A DNA stretch of 46,321 nt, from contig CAJKRG010000018.1 in the NCBI GenBank assembly GCA_905202215.1, forward strand, positions 1-46,321, written 5' to 3'. How positions within the stretch are numbered: position 1 is the first letter of the stretch; each line of letters starts with the position of its first letter. The notes under the pieces were generated by a model. The model ran no database searches and had not been told where the DNA came from. It worked only from the letters and a program-made list of their open reading frames with translations. This DNA comes from an uncultured Porphyromonadaceae bacterium (lineage in GTDB: Bacteria; Bacteroidota; Bacteroidia; Bacteroidales; Muribaculaceae). Below, piece by piece: positions 24,438 through 33,300 of the stretch. The position numbers were made by a program, and so were the translations under genes.

Positions 24438-25242
24438 CTGTAGGATTATGTATTTTCATTATCAGATCGGAGAGAACTTTATATGTCTCGCGGTATTTTG
24501 GGTCGACCGCAGCGAGCTGGCGCATCATCACTTCGATGTCACCTCGGACCGCAGGCCCTGTCTGCGCGGCAAAAGAACCTATCGCGGCAGCTTTCTCTAT
24601 GGTCTGCCGCAACAGTGGAACTGCTACCTCGGCCGGATAATCGGAAGCCTTGAGTTCCTCTTCGACAGCGCCAAGAAGCACATTCACGAAATTGGATGTA
24701 AAAACGCCTGCGATATGTAGATGCCTGCGCCGCTCCTCGTCAGAAACATAGACATGAGGTGAGATGGATTCTGCAAGAGTCTTTGCTATCGCGAAATCAT
24801 CCTCATAGGCAGTTTCGATGAAGAATGGCACCTCCGCCATATTGACATCAAAACCCTTCGTAAAGGTCTGAAAAGGATAAAATATACCCGTGCGGGAACT
24901 TATCGGCTCAAGACACGATTTGTCGAGCGTACCCGAAGTATGAAGTGCCAGAACGGTATCAGCCATCCGCCCGATCTGTCCGACGACTTCAGTCATGGCT
25001 CTGTCGGCGACCGAAACAATAATAATGTCCGGATTCAGGGCTGCAAGCTCCGAATAGGCGCATGCTCTTGAATTTGTCCGGGCTGCAAGAAGAACGGCAT
25101 GATCAGGATTGCGGCTCGCTACAGCCTCAAGCGTGCAGGCGGATATATGGGCAAGGGCTTCGGCGAGATGAGAGGCAACATTACCCGAACCGGCAATCGC
25201 AACTCTCAATGGTACCGTCAGTCTGTCTGAGCCTGATTCCAT
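24418..25242 (-). CDS. DUF2520/Rossmann-like NADP-binding protein
   Basis: The 274-residue protein starts with a Rossmann NAD(P) loop (VAIAGSGNVASHLAEAL) and continues with the DUF2520 C-terminal helical domain, similar in layout to pyrroline-5-carboxylate reductase: HTSGTLDKSCLEPI and FYPFQTFTKGFDVN are characteristic. Substrate unknown; related proteins are annotated only as oxidoreductase-like. The frame could begin at a TTG at 25266; the ATG at 25242 (start MESGSDRL) is preferred. It overlaps the nitroreductase gene by 25 bases and kdsC by 20. Confidence 0.87.
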   Translation of the reverse strand: MESGSDRLTVPLRVAIAGSGNVASHLAEALAHISACTLEAVASRNPDHAVLLAARTNSRACAYSELAALNPDIIIVSVADRAMTEVVGQIGRMADTVLALHTSGTLDKSCLEPISSRTGIFYPFQTFTKGFDVNMAEVPFFIETAYEDDFAIAKTLAESISPHVYVSDEERRRHLHIAGVFTSNFVNVLLGAVEEELKASDYPAEVAVPLLRQTIEKAAAIGSFAAQTGPAVRGDIEVMMRQLAAVDPKYRETYKVLSDLIMKIHNPTDEQNKL

Positions 25243-25763
25243 GTTCCGATATGTACTTTTTCCCAAAGAAGCTTATCGGGGTTTACGGGCTTACGGGTTT
25301 CGTCAGGATACCCGAATGTCATTATGCATTCGACAACCATATCGTCGGGAATACCGAGGATCTCGCGCACGATATTCTCCGACGGCTCGCCGTCGGCGGC
25401 ATAGCGACCGCGCACCTGCACCCAACAGGAACCTATGCCCAATTGAGCGGCCTGCAAATGCATGAATATGGCAGCCACTGAGGCATCCTCGATATAAGCC
25501 TCGCTCTTGGCCGGATCGGCACATACGACTACGGCGAGACGTGCGTTCTTAACCGAAGCGGCATAATTGGGCTTGCATTCCGACAGACGTTCAAGAACAG
25601 CAGGATCCTCCACTGCCACAAACTGCCATGAGCGGGCATTTTTGGAAGAGGGAGCAAGAAGACCGGCCTCCAGAATGGTCTTGACCTGAACTGCATCGAG
25701 AGGCTGATCGGTATATCGCCGAATGCTATGGCGTGAAAGGAGTAATTCTCTCAGATTTTCCAT
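25218..25763 (-). CDS. Nitroreductase family protein
   Basis: The 181-residue protein carries LLLSRHSIRRYTDQPLD at the N-terminus and GLLAPSSKNARSWQFVAVED near residue 34, the two halves of the FMN site, plus HLQAAQLGIGSCWVQVRGRY. It is shorter than classical nitroreductases and fits the small single-domain form. It should be an FMN enzyme using NAD(P)H; substrate unknown. Gene order: HU-SPOR, this gene, DUF2520, kdsC, maf, all on the minus strand. The 55-base gap upstream shows no clear promoter. Confidence 0.9.
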   Translation of the reverse strand: MENLRELLLSRHSIRRYTDQPLDAVQVKTILEAGLLAPSSKNARSWQFVAVEDPAVLERLSECKPNYAASVKNARLAVVVCADPAKSEAYIEDASVAAIFMHLQAAQLGIGSCWVQVRGRYAADGEPSENIVREILGIPDDMVVECIMTFGYPDETRKPVNPDKLLWEKVHIGTWNQAQTD

Positions 25764-25818
25764 GTAAAGAAGAAATTGTAGGTAGCAGACGGTTGCCTGT
25801 CACCTTTTTACTTTAAAA

Positions 25819-26790
25819 TCATTTACGACAGATCCACGCCGTCGGGAAGCGTTCGAGCAGACCCGCGTTCTCCGCTTTCGTCTTGACCGTAGAGAATGAA
25901 TCGCCTGACGCCGCGTATACACGGCACCGTCCTTCAGTCTCAAGGATACCAAGAGAAGGCGTATCGGAATGCCCTGCTATAAATTCACGGGCGTCGCCGG
26001 CAGTTGCGAAAGATGCAACTATTAGAAAATGGCTGTCGTCAGGGTTACGGCCGACAATATTTCCAGAGTTCTTCTCCGCCGGATCGACAATGCACATTCC
26101 GTCGGCGGGAGTATTGAGAATCAGCACAAGCGCCTTGTCGGCGGCAGGTTCTCCAAGCGGTTCGGTCACAGAGCTACGTTCAACTCTTTCAAATCCGAAA
26201 GAGGCCATTTGCGGTTCGGGATTGCCTTTCCGGGGCAACTGGGATGCCACAAAAGCGATAAGTGCGAGAAGAGCGATCGCTGCGGCACTGGAGGCTGTCC
26301 GCTGAAGCGACTGTACGAAAATATTACGTCGTTTTTCAGTCTCTTCGTCGTATTTCACATCTGTCACCTGCTCAAGTTCGACAAGCTGTTCTATCGGTTG
26401 CAGCCATGAAGAAGGAAGAAGACGGGTGCATGCCGCAGAAGCCTCAAAGACGATACCGCCTAATGCCGGGGCGGCGACAAGTCTGCCCATACCGTCCAGT
26501 CCAACGGTCTGACCGGCTTCAAGGCGCGCCTTGACATCGGCTATATCGTCGGTTACACGGTCGGCCGCGCTACTGATGTCGCATGCAAGACTGCGGGCTA
26601 CAGACTTCACAAGAACGTCATCGCTACCACCGTCATGGGCTATGAATACCAGTTCTTCCGACGGCGGCATGAGTATATCTCCATCGAAACGCGCACTGAC
26701 ACGCCGCCGACGGAACACACCCAGCCCCGGTACCGCAAGATCATCGCGGTCGCGCAGCAAATGACTGATATGTCGGATTGTGATATTCAT
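25819..26790 (-). CDS. HU-like (CCDC81) domain, membrane helix and SPOR domain protein
   Basis: The 323-residue protein has an N-terminal HU-like region (residues 1-75, MNITIRHISHLLRDRDDLAV, VPGLGVFRRRR) of the CCDC81-like bacterial type, a second similar part to about 130, a charged linker (141-157), a membrane helix at 166-184, and a C-terminal SPOR domain (about 245-323, HFLIVASFATAGDAREFI onward). SPOR binds denuded septal peptidoglycan; the HU-like part should face the cytoplasm. The protein could connect nucleoid and cell wall. It is the first gene of its operon, preceded by a -7 box. Confidence 0.85.
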   Translation of the reverse strand: MNITIRHISHLLRDRDDLAVPGLGVFRRRRVSARFDGDILMPPSEELVFIAHDGGSDDVLVKSVARSLACDISSAADRVTDDIADVKARLEAGQTVGLDGMGRLVAAPALGGIVFEASAACTRLLPSSWLQPIEQLVELEQVTDVKYDEETEKRRNIFVQSLQRTASSAAAIALLALIAFVASQLPRKGNPEPQMASFGFERVERSSVTEPLGEPAADKALVLILNTPADGMCIVDPAEKNSGNIVGRNPDDSHFLIVASFATAGDAREFIAGHSDTPSLGILETEGRCRVYAASGDSFSTVKTKAENAGLLERFPTAWICRK

Positions 26791-26831
26791 AATTCCATAG
26801 CAATTCCTATGCCCGAAAGCATATTACTCTG

Positions 26832-26839
26832 CAAAGTTA
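26832..26839 (-). promoter_or_regulatory. -7 box TAACTTTG of the HU-SPOR operon
   Basis: The minus strand reads TAACTTTG, matching TAnnTTTG, about 42 bases before the ATG. No good TTTG at the -33 position. Confidence 0.6.
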
Positions 26840-26885
26840 GCACTTTTTCCGCTTTCCGCCTCCATTTTCCTCCTTATTTTTTTAC

Positions 26886-26893
26886 TAATTTTG
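26886..26893 (+). promoter_or_regulatory. -7 box TAATTTTG of the M50-like gene
   Basis: TAATTTTG ends 19 bases before the ATG at 26913. No clear TTTG at the -33 position. It is divergent from the HU-SPOR promoter, 47 bases apart. Confidence 0.6.
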
Positions 26894-26912
26894 CGCTGAA
26901 AAGAAAAATCTC

Positions 26913-28058
26913 ATGAAATTATTGAAGAGTATATTGGGACTGTTGGGCGGTCTGCTTGTCGGGGTAATCATAGGCGCTTTAGCCGGCGGTCTGATAGTAA
27001 TGGTGTTTACCGATACTACTTTTGAGGAATATATCGCCAAATATAATACGATAGACTTATGGGAGTATGCGGCGGCGGCACTTGTCGGCGTTGTGAGTCT
27101 TGTCGTGTCTGTGACACTACTGGTACCGCTCCATGAGGGCGGTCATCTAATATGCGGACTTGCAAGCGGCTATCGTTTTGTATCGTTCAGGATTTTCAGT
27201 CTCACATGGCTTAAAGACAATGGACGTCTTCGGGTCAAACATTACTCCATAGCCGGAACCGGAGGCCAGTGTCTGCTCTCCCCTCCCGACATTCCGTTGT
27301 CCAGGATACCGACAGCGCTCTACAATCTCGGAGGCATTATCGCGAATTTTGCGGCTCTGTTAATTGCAGCCTCTCTTTTTCTACTTGATTCAAATGCTTT
27401 CTTCAAAGAATTTCTGGCCATATTCTGTCTCATCGATGCCTTTATGCTTGTTCTGAACGGCATCCCGATGCCATTTGGCGGGATAAACAACGACGCGTAC
27501 AATGTCCGCATGCTGCGCCGCAGTCCGGAAAGCAAACGAGGATTTGTAATCCAGTTACGATCCAATGCGCTCATACAGTCCGGAGTAAGGCCTAAAGATA
27601 TGCCGGCGGAATGGTTCGCGATACCTGACAGGATCAATTATGCCAATGCCTTGGAAGCCGCCATACCTATAATGGCGGCCTCCAGACTATTAGACCGTAA
27701 GCGTTATGAGGAGGCTTATGAGGCTTTTGAAGACTTATACTCGAAACGGACCGAAATAATGGGCCTGTACGTAAAGGAAATTCAATGCGAACTTATCTAC
27801 ACGGCTCTGTTTACCGGAAGAAAAGACAGAGCCAGATCTTTACTCAATAAAGAAATCTCGGAGTATATAAAGTCCTCCAGAAAAAATATGTCGTCGAAAG
27901 AACGGATACTCTGCGCCATAGATTTATATCTGAACGACGATTATGACTCAGCATATGGCATCTACACTAAACTCATCGAAAACAGAGACCGCTATCTGCT
28001 CCAGGGTGAGGTCAGCAGTGACATTGCACTTATGTCAGAGATCTTTCGCAGGCCTTGA
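26913..28058 (+). CDS. M50-like membrane metalloprotease with helical repeat tail
   Basis: The 381-residue protein has hydrophobic helices at about 7-32, 54-73, 136-158 and 165-185. HEGGH at 74-78 (VPLHEGGHLI) matches the HExxH zinc motif at the end of a helix, and NGIPMPFGGINND (182-194) resembles the N-x-x-P...D third-ligand motif of site-2-type M50 proteases. From about 215 onward it is soluble and helical, with TPR-like spacing (RLLDRKRYEEAYEAFEDLY and YLNDDYDSAYGIYTKLI). It may cleave membrane substrates or act inactively. The 3' end overlaps the convergent TPR gene by 24 bases. I give no gene symbol. Confidence 0.75.
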   Translation: MKLLKSILGLLGGLLVGVIIGALAGGLIVMVFTDTTFEEYIAKYNTIDLWEYAAAALVGVVSLVVSVTLLVPLHEGGHLICGLASGYRFVSFRIFSLTWLKDNGRLRVKHYSIAGTGGQCLLSPPDIPLSRIPTALYNLGGIIANFAALLIAASLFLLDSNAFFKEFLAIFCLIDAFMLVLNGIPMPFGGINNDAYNVRMLRRSPESKRGFVIQLRSNALIQSGVRPKDMPAEWFAIPDRINYANALEAAIPIMAASRLLDRKRYEEAYEAFEDLYSKRTEIMGLYVKEIQCELIYTALFTGRKDRARSLLNKEISEYIKSSRKNMSSKERILCAIDLYLNDDYDSAYGIYTKLIENRDRYLLQGEVSSDIALMSEIFRRP

Positions 28059-29327
28059 CATAAACGAGCCCGGTTTTATTTTACCTTCAAAAGCACCACG
28101 TTCTTTCAGAATTTTCACAAAATCCTCAGCATCTTTTGGTCTTGGAGCATCACCGAAAGAAGTGTGCGTTTTCCTATCGGACGTTCCTATCATCCAGTCC
28201 ACGAAAACCGATTTTTCAAGAATATATGGTTTGAAATAGCCATCGACCGGTATAAAAGCCTCATAGAGCGGAAGCGGAGCTTCGGCAGGCTCCGGAAATT
28301 TCCATACATATATCTTCTTGCCGTCCAGTTCTACAATCTTCACCGAAAAATCGCTGTCCTGATAAGGACTACGCAGACCTCTGTTATAAGGCACGATGGT
28401 ATTGAAAAAATTAGGGTCGGCAAGCGCAGACTCGTTATCGCTGCCGACTTCTGTGGCCGCCGCCCATACAGGCAACCACTGGAAACAGAACTGGTATTTA
28501 GTCATTTCCTGTACAGGACGGCTGATACGTTCGGCAAGAGCCAATGCTTCAGACTTAAGGGATGCCTCGGCATGAGGACTGTTCTCTATCATTTTACAAT
28601 AATCCAGGGCTTTATCAGTATCACCAGTCTGCGCCGATATCAATGCCATATTAAATCTGATAATATCCTCTTCGGGATTACTCGCCAATGCCTGTTTAAG
28701 ATAACTCATAGCCTCAGCATAATTTTCTCTGGCATAGCTCACTGCGCTCAAAAGTGTGAGCATCTCCTTGTCGCCGGGAAATATCTCCAGAAACAAACGG
28801 CCAAGGCGTTCAACGTCATTCCGCGCGTTTTCATCGTCATCAACACCATACAATTCTGATATGCAATAATTTGAAACTTCGCGAATGTGCGGTAAAACAG
28901 AATCGGCCGGCAGACTGTCGACTTCGCAGTTCCAACCGGCAGAATTCTCCTTTGTCCGGCTAAGCATTCCGTCTACAGCATCCGCAAGAGCGCTCCAGCG
29001 CCCGGCCGTCATAGCACCTTCTGCTTTATCGGTTCTGAGCGACAATATGTCGGGATATCTTTCTATGCCTTTATCGATGTTTTCAAATGCGACATCAAAT
29101 AAGGAATCACTTTTATCCGGCCCCGCATCAATACCCTTTGACAAATAATATACAAACCTGGCTTTATACAGCCTCGGATCATCAGGTGCTTCCTGTTCCC
29201 ATAATTTAAGAATGCTGTCGGCCTGTTCCATTTTTTCATCGACGATCCATGCCTTGAATGACGACTCGTAATCGGAACCAAACGCCATCGAAGCACAGGC
29301 AAACAGTAAAAAGAGGAGCTTTTTCAT
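28035..29327 (-). CDS. Secreted protein with TPR-like repeats, unknown function
   Basis: The 430-residue protein has a signal peptide (MKKLLFLLFACASMAFG) and helical repeats in the N-terminal half: ADSILKLWEQEAPDDPRLYKARFVYYL, then YAEAMSYLKQALASNPEEDIIRFNMALISAQTGDTDKALDYC, the last a good TPR. The C-terminal 150 residues are a different, mixed alpha/beta part (NFFNTIVPYNRG, DSDFSVKIVELDGKKIYVWKF). It is probably periplasmic, and I do not recognise the C-terminal part. The frame opens 12 codons earlier (29363), but only the ATG at 29327 yields a signal peptide and lies after the promoter. Confidence 0.82.
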   Translation of the reverse strand: MKKLLFLLFACASMAFGSDYESSFKAWIVDEKMEQADSILKLWEQEAPDDPRLYKARFVYYLSKGIDAGPDKSDSLFDVAFENIDKGIERYPDILSLRTDKAEGAMTAGRWSALADAVDGMLSRTKENSAGWNCEVDSLPADSVLPHIREVSNYCISELYGVDDDENARNDVERLGRLFLEIFPGDKEMLTLLSAVSYARENYAEAMSYLKQALASNPEEDIIRFNMALISAQTGDTDKALDYCKMIENSPHAEASLKSEALALAERISRPVQEMTKYQFCFQWLPVWAAATEVGSDNESALADPNFFNTIVPYNRGLRSPYQDSDFSVKIVELDGKKIYVWKFPEPAEAPLPLYEAFIPVDGYFKPYILEKSVFVDWMIGTSDRKTHTSFGDAPRPKDAEDFVKILKERGAFEGKIKPGSFMSRPAKDL

Positions 29328-29360
29328 AGAATCAGATTTAGAGGTCGTTGTCAATAACCA

Positions 29361-29390
29361 CAAATATACGAATAAATGGAACCATACAAA
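29361..29390 (-). promoter_or_regulatory. Promoter of the secreted TPR gene
   Basis: On the minus strand TTTG (29390-29387), 18 bases, then TATATTTG (29368-29361), about 33 bases before the ATG at 29327. Confidence 0.65.
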
Positions 29391-29407
29391 ATTTAAAGCT
29401 GAAAAAA

Positions 29408-29438
29408 TTTGATGTTTGAGGTTTAATGAGTATTTTTG
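29408..29438 (+). promoter_or_regulatory. Promoter of the lplA-gcv operon
   Basis: TTTG (29408-29411), 19 bases, then TATTTTTG (29431-29438). A second TTTG at 29415 is too close. A frame start at 29436 would lie inside the -7 box, so the first usable ATG is 29463. Confidence 0.75.
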
Positions 29439-29462
29439 GGCACCTTAAATCGCGAATGCCCG

Positions 29463-30488
29463 ATGATACACCTGAGGCTACCGTTCTCACATCCACGAAG
29501 ACTGCCCTTCTATCTTGCCATGGAAGAGTGGGCTGCCCGTAGTCTGCCGCCTAACGAATATTTTTTTTCATGGCGTGTAAAACCGACAGTAATCTGCGGG
29601 CGCAATCAGGAAATGGATAAGGAGGTGGATATGGAATACTGCCGCCTGAACGGTATCGACGTTGTACGACGCCGTAGCGGAGGCGGATGTGTATTCGCCG
29701 ATATGAACAATTTCATGTTTTCCTATATAAGCCCCGGCGACGAGATCACAGCGACTTTCGCGCACTATACCACCATGATTGCGGAAACCCTCTGTCACCT
29801 CGGTATTGCCGCCCGCGCCACCGGACGTAACGATATCATGATAGACGGTCGTAAAGTCTCCGGAAATGCCTTCTATCATCTGCCCGGTCGCAGTATCGCA
29901 CACGGAACAATGCTTTATGATTTCGACCCGTCGGTGATGAGCAGGGCTATAACGCCATCGAGAGCCAAACTCGAATCGAAATCGGTAAAGTCGGTTCAGT
30001 CGCGTGTAACCTGCCTCAAGGAAGCTGGAATCACACTTGGTCCCGACGATTTCGAACGATATATGATATCGTCTCTATGCGATGGCGAAATATTGCTATG
30101 CGCCGAAGACATAGCGGCAGTAGAATCAATTGAACAAAACTACTACGATCCGGCGTTCCTTTACAGAAAAGGAGAAAACGAGACACAGAGACCATGCAGC
30201 GGAAAAATACGACGTATCCACAGGCATATCGACGGTGTAGGAGAAATTGAGATAAGCATAAGCACCGATGCTGACGGCCGGATTGACGGCATGGAAGCCT
30301 CAGGTGATTTCTTCCTGCTCGACGATCCCGACAGGATCATATTCAGCCGACTGAAAGGTATTGTGCCGGATACAGGCGCCATAGCCGAGGCTCTGGCAGA
30401 TACCGAACCTGAAAAAGCCATCGCCGGTCTCGACCGCACGACACTGCTACATATATTGACAGAAAACAACTCTGATTATGGAATCTGA
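29463..30488 (+). CDS. lplA: Lipoate-protein ligase family protein
   Basis: The 341-residue protein has the biotin/lipoate ligase fold: lipoate loop RRRSGGGCVFADMNN (about 69-83) and the catalytic GRKVSGNA with Lys131. A C-terminal accessory domain of about 90 residues ends the protein. It should attach scavenged lipoate to the lysine of lipoyl domains, here most likely GcvH, encoded two genes downstream. It is the first gene of the glycine cleavage operon; its stop is two bases before the preferred gcvT ATG. Usual LplA has A after SGGG; here the residue is Cys. Confidence 0.9.
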   Translation: MIHLRLPFSHPRRLPFYLAMEEWAARSLPPNEYFFSWRVKPTVICGRNQEMDKEVDMEYCRLNGIDVVRRRSGGGCVFADMNNFMFSYISPGDEITATFAHYTTMIAETLCHLGIAARATGRNDIMIDGRKVSGNAFYHLPGRSIAHGTMLYDFDPSVMSRAITPSRAKLESKSVKSVQSRVTCLKEAGITLGPDDFERYMISSLCDGEILLCAEDIAAVESIEQNYYDPAFLYRKGENETQRPCSGKIRRIHRHIDGVGEIEISISTDADGRIDGMEASGDFFLLDDPDRIIFSRLKGIVPDTGAIAEALADTEPEKAIAGLDRTTLLHILTENNSDYGI

Positions 30489-30489
30489 A

Positions 30490-31569
30490 ATGAAAAAAAC
30501 ATGCCTCTTCGAGCGCCACAAAGCACTCAATGCAAAAACAGCGCCATTCGCGGGCTATGAAATGCCGATCGAATACGATGGTATCGACACCGAGCATAAT
30601 GCCGTCCGCACCTGCTCGGGACTCTTCGATGTATCGCACATGGGCGAGATATACATAGCCGGACACGATGCCGTGAAATTCGTGGACCATATATTCACCA
30701 ACTATGCCGCTCCGATGAAAAAAGGACAGGTTCTGTATGGCATGATGACATACGAGACCGGCGGTACCGTCGACGATCTGCTTGTATACCGTCTCGGCGA
30801 CGAGAGCTTTCTTCTTGTCGTAAATGCCTCGAACCTTGAAAAAGACATCGACTGGGTACGCGACTGCGCCAGGGGCTACAATGTCGAAATACGCGATTAT
30901 TCCGCAGAATGCGGCCAGCTCGCGCTCCAGGGGCCCGACAGCGAGGCCATAATGAAAACCGTTCTCGGAATCGACGCATCCGCCTTGACGTTCTATACCT
31001 TCAGCGTCTTCGACGGCAACGTGCTTGTCAGCCGTACAGGCTATACCGGCGAAGACGGTTTCGAAATCTATGCCGATCCGCGACGGATAGTTGAAATGTG
31101 GAATTCACTCATAGCCTATGGCATACAGCCTTGCGGTCTCGGCTGCCGCGACACTCTCCGCTTCGAAGCCGGGCTGCCGCTTTATGGCGATGAACTGGCC
31201 GAGGACATCACACCCATTGAAGCAGGTCTCGGCATGTTCGTGAAACTCGACAAACCCGATGGCTTCATAGGCAGCGATGTGCTCGCCCGCCAGAAAGTGG
31301 AAGGCCCGAAGCGCAAGCTTATAGGTCTTGAGATCGACTCCCCGGCCACAGCGCGCCACGGTTTCGAGGTACTTGATCTCGACGGAGCCGTAGTCGGCCA
31401 TATCACTACAGGCTACAACTCTCTCACCCTCGGCAAAAACATAGCCATGGCGATTGTCGACGCCCGATATGCGCCGCTCGATACCAAACTTCAGGTTCGC
31501 ATACGCCGCAAACTCGCTCCCGCAACCGTAATCAGAAAAAGATTCTATGTCCCCCAATATAAAAAATAA
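30490..31569 (+). CDS. gcvT: Aminomethyltransferase, glycine cleavage T protein
   Basis: The 359-residue protein has the GcvT folate-binding fold: FAGYEMPIEY near the N-terminus, FDVSHMGEIYIAG, GYTGEDGFEIYA, and LGCRDTLRFEAGLPLYG with the DxxR-type glutamate/arginine at the tetrahydrofolate site. It moves the methylene carbon of glycine from the lipoyl arm of GcvH to tetrahydrofolate, releasing ammonia. Two in-frame ATGs exist: 30478 overlaps lplA by 11 bases; 30490 gives the usual MKKT-type start and is chosen. It is followed by gcvH. Confidence 0.96.
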   Translation: MKKTCLFERHKALNAKTAPFAGYEMPIEYDGIDTEHNAVRTCSGLFDVSHMGEIYIAGHDAVKFVDHIFTNYAAPMKKGQVLYGMMTYETGGTVDDLLVYRLGDESFLLVVNASNLEKDIDWVRDCARGYNVEIRDYSAECGQLALQGPDSEAIMKTVLGIDASALTFYTFSVFDGNVLVSRTGYTGEDGFEIYADPRRIVEMWNSLIAYGIQPCGLGCRDTLRFEAGLPLYGDELAEDITPIEAGLGMFVKLDKPDGFIGSDVLARQKVEGPKRKLIGLEIDSPATARHGFEVLDLDGAVVGHITTGYNSLTLGKNIAMAIVDARYAPLDTKLQVRIRRKLAPATVIRKRFYVPQYKK

Positions 31570-31576
31570 GAATACC

Positions 31577-31954
31577 ATGGAAAAAATCTATTATCTCCCC
31601 ACACACGAATATATCAAAGTCGACGGCGAAACCGGCTACATAGGCATTTCCGAATATGCCGCAAAACAGCTCGGCACCGTGACATATGTCGATGCTCCCG
31701 AAGACGGTGATGAATTCGAGGCCGGAGAAGAATTCGGCGCCATCGAAAGCCGCAAAGCCGCTTCCGATCTTTTCGCACCCGTAAGCTGTGAGGTTACAGA
31801 AGTGAACTTCGCTCTCGAGGGCGATCCCAAACTCATAAACAAGAATCCCCTCGAAGCCTGGATCATCAAGGTCATAATCAAGGATCCGACAGAACTTGAA
31901 GACCTGATGGATCAGAAAGCCTACGACGAATTCTGTCTCACCGAAAAGCACTGA
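31577..31954 (+). CDS. gcvH: Glycine cleavage system H protein
   Basis: The 125-residue protein is the lipoyl carrier of the cycle. Lys60 in ESRKAASDLFAPVS is the expected lipoylation site and is flanked by the usual AASD; the residue before the lysine is Arg where Val is common. The length and the EFGAIES lead-in fit GcvH. The frame extends upstream into gcvT, but the ATG at 31577, seven bases after the gcvT stop, is the normal N-terminus (MEKIYYLPTHEY). gcvPA begins two bases after its stop. Confidence 0.97.
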   Translation: MEKIYYLPTHEYIKVDGETGYIGISEYAAKQLGTVTYVDAPEDGDEFEAGEEFGAIESRKAASDLFAPVSCEVTEVNFALEGDPKLINKNPLEAWIIKVIIKDPTELEDLMDQKAYDEFCLTEKH

Positions 31955-31956
31955 TC

Positions 31957-33300
31957 ATGGCACAACACCGCTATTTTCCCCACACCGAAGACGATATAGG
32001 ACGTATGCTCGTCCGCTGCGGAGTGGAGAATATCGACGCCCTCTATGCCGATGTCGATCCGTCGCTGAGACTGAAAAAAACTTATGACCTTCCCGCGGCC
32101 ATGAGTGAGCCTGAACTGGAACGTTATTTCAGTTCCCTCGCATCGCAGAATACCCCACTGACCTGTTTTGCCGGCGCCGGCTTTTATCATCACTATACGC
32201 CTGCAGTCATTCCGGCACTGATGAGCCGCTCTGAGTTTCTGACAGCCTACACACCATATCAGCCCGAGATATCGCAAGGCACCCTGCAATACATCTTCGA
32301 ATACCAGAGCCTGATGGCCGATCTTACCGGACTCGACGTCAGCAACGCCTCCATGTATGACGGCGCAACAGCAGCGGCCGAGGCCATGGTGATGGCGGTG
32401 AACTCCACGCGCAAAAAACGTCGCGTGCTTGTCAGCGCAACCGTCGCGCCGGCAGTACAGCAGGTTCTCTCCACATATGCCGAAGGCGCCGGCATAATAA
32501 TCGAGATCATACCTGAAGACGAAGGCGTGACCGACCGCACGGCATTCGAGCAAATGCTCGGAGCAGGCGATGTGGCAGGTGTCATGGTGGCGCAACCCAA
32601 CTATTACGGCATCATAGAGGATATTGAAGGATGGGCCGAAAAATGCCACGAAAAGAAAGCGCTTCTGATAATGGACTGCCACGCATCAACGCTTGGAGTA
32701 TTGCGTTCGCCGGGAGAATGGGGAGCGGACATCGCATGCGGCGAAGCCCAGTCGCTCGGTATGCCTCTCAACTATGGAGGCCCGTACCTCGGATATCTTT
32801 GCTGCCGTGAAAACCTAATGCGCAAACTTCCCGGACGTATCGTAGGCGCCACCCTCGACAAAGACGGCAAACGCTCCTTCGTCCTTACATTGCAGGCACG
32901 CGAGCAACATATACGACGCCAGAAAGCTACTTCCAACATCTGCTCCAACCAGGGCATAATGACTCTTCATGCAGCCATGTACCTGTCTCTTATGGGTGCG
33001 GAAGGTCTTGAGAGAGTGAACCGTCTCAGCGCCGACGCGGCCCATGCGCTTGCCGCTCGCCTCGAAAGCACCGGACTGATGAAACTCAAATATCCGGGCA
33101 AGCCGTATCTCAACGAATTTGCCATGGAAATCACAGATCCTGAGCTGACAGCAGACCGCATAATCGGCGCATGCGCTGAAAAAGGCATCCTCGCCGGCGT
33201 GAAAATCACCGACAGTTCTATTCTGATAGCAGCTACAGAAATGTGCTCTCCCGACGATATTGCCCGATATGTATTAGTAATCCAGAATCTGAAGTCATGA
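31957..33300 (+). CDS. gcvPA: Glycine dehydrogenase (decarboxylating), subunit 1
   Basis: The 447-residue protein matches the N-terminal half of the P protein: HRYFPHTEDDI, FAGAGFYHHYTPAVIPALMSRSEF, TPYQPEISQGTLQ, and the C-terminal CSNQGIMTLHAAMYL. With GcvPB it forms the split, two-subunit PLP-dependent enzyme that decarboxylates glycine and passes the aminomethyl group to the lipoyl arm of GcvH. The ATG of gcvPB overlaps its stop by 4 bases, fitting coupled synthesis in equal amounts. Confidence 0.96.
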   Translation: MAQHRYFPHTEDDIGRMLVRCGVENIDALYADVDPSLRLKKTYDLPAAMSEPELERYFSSLASQNTPLTCFAGAGFYHHYTPAVIPALMSRSEFLTAYTPYQPEISQGTLQYIFEYQSLMADLTGLDVSNASMYDGATAAAEAMVMAVNSTRKKRRVLVSATVAPAVQQVLSTYAEGAGIIIEIIPEDEGVTDRTAFEQMLGAGDVAGVMVAQPNYYGIIEDIEGWAEKCHEKKALLIMDCHASTLGVLRSPGEWGADIACGEAQSLGMPLNYGGPYLGYLCCRENLMRKLPGRIVGATLDKDGKRSFVLTLQAREQHIRRQKATSNICSNQGIMTLHAAMYLSLMGAEGLERVNRLSADAAHALAARLESTGLMKLKYPGKPYLNEFAMEITDPELTADRIIGACAEKGILAGVKITDSSILIAATEMCSPDDIARYVLVIQNLKS

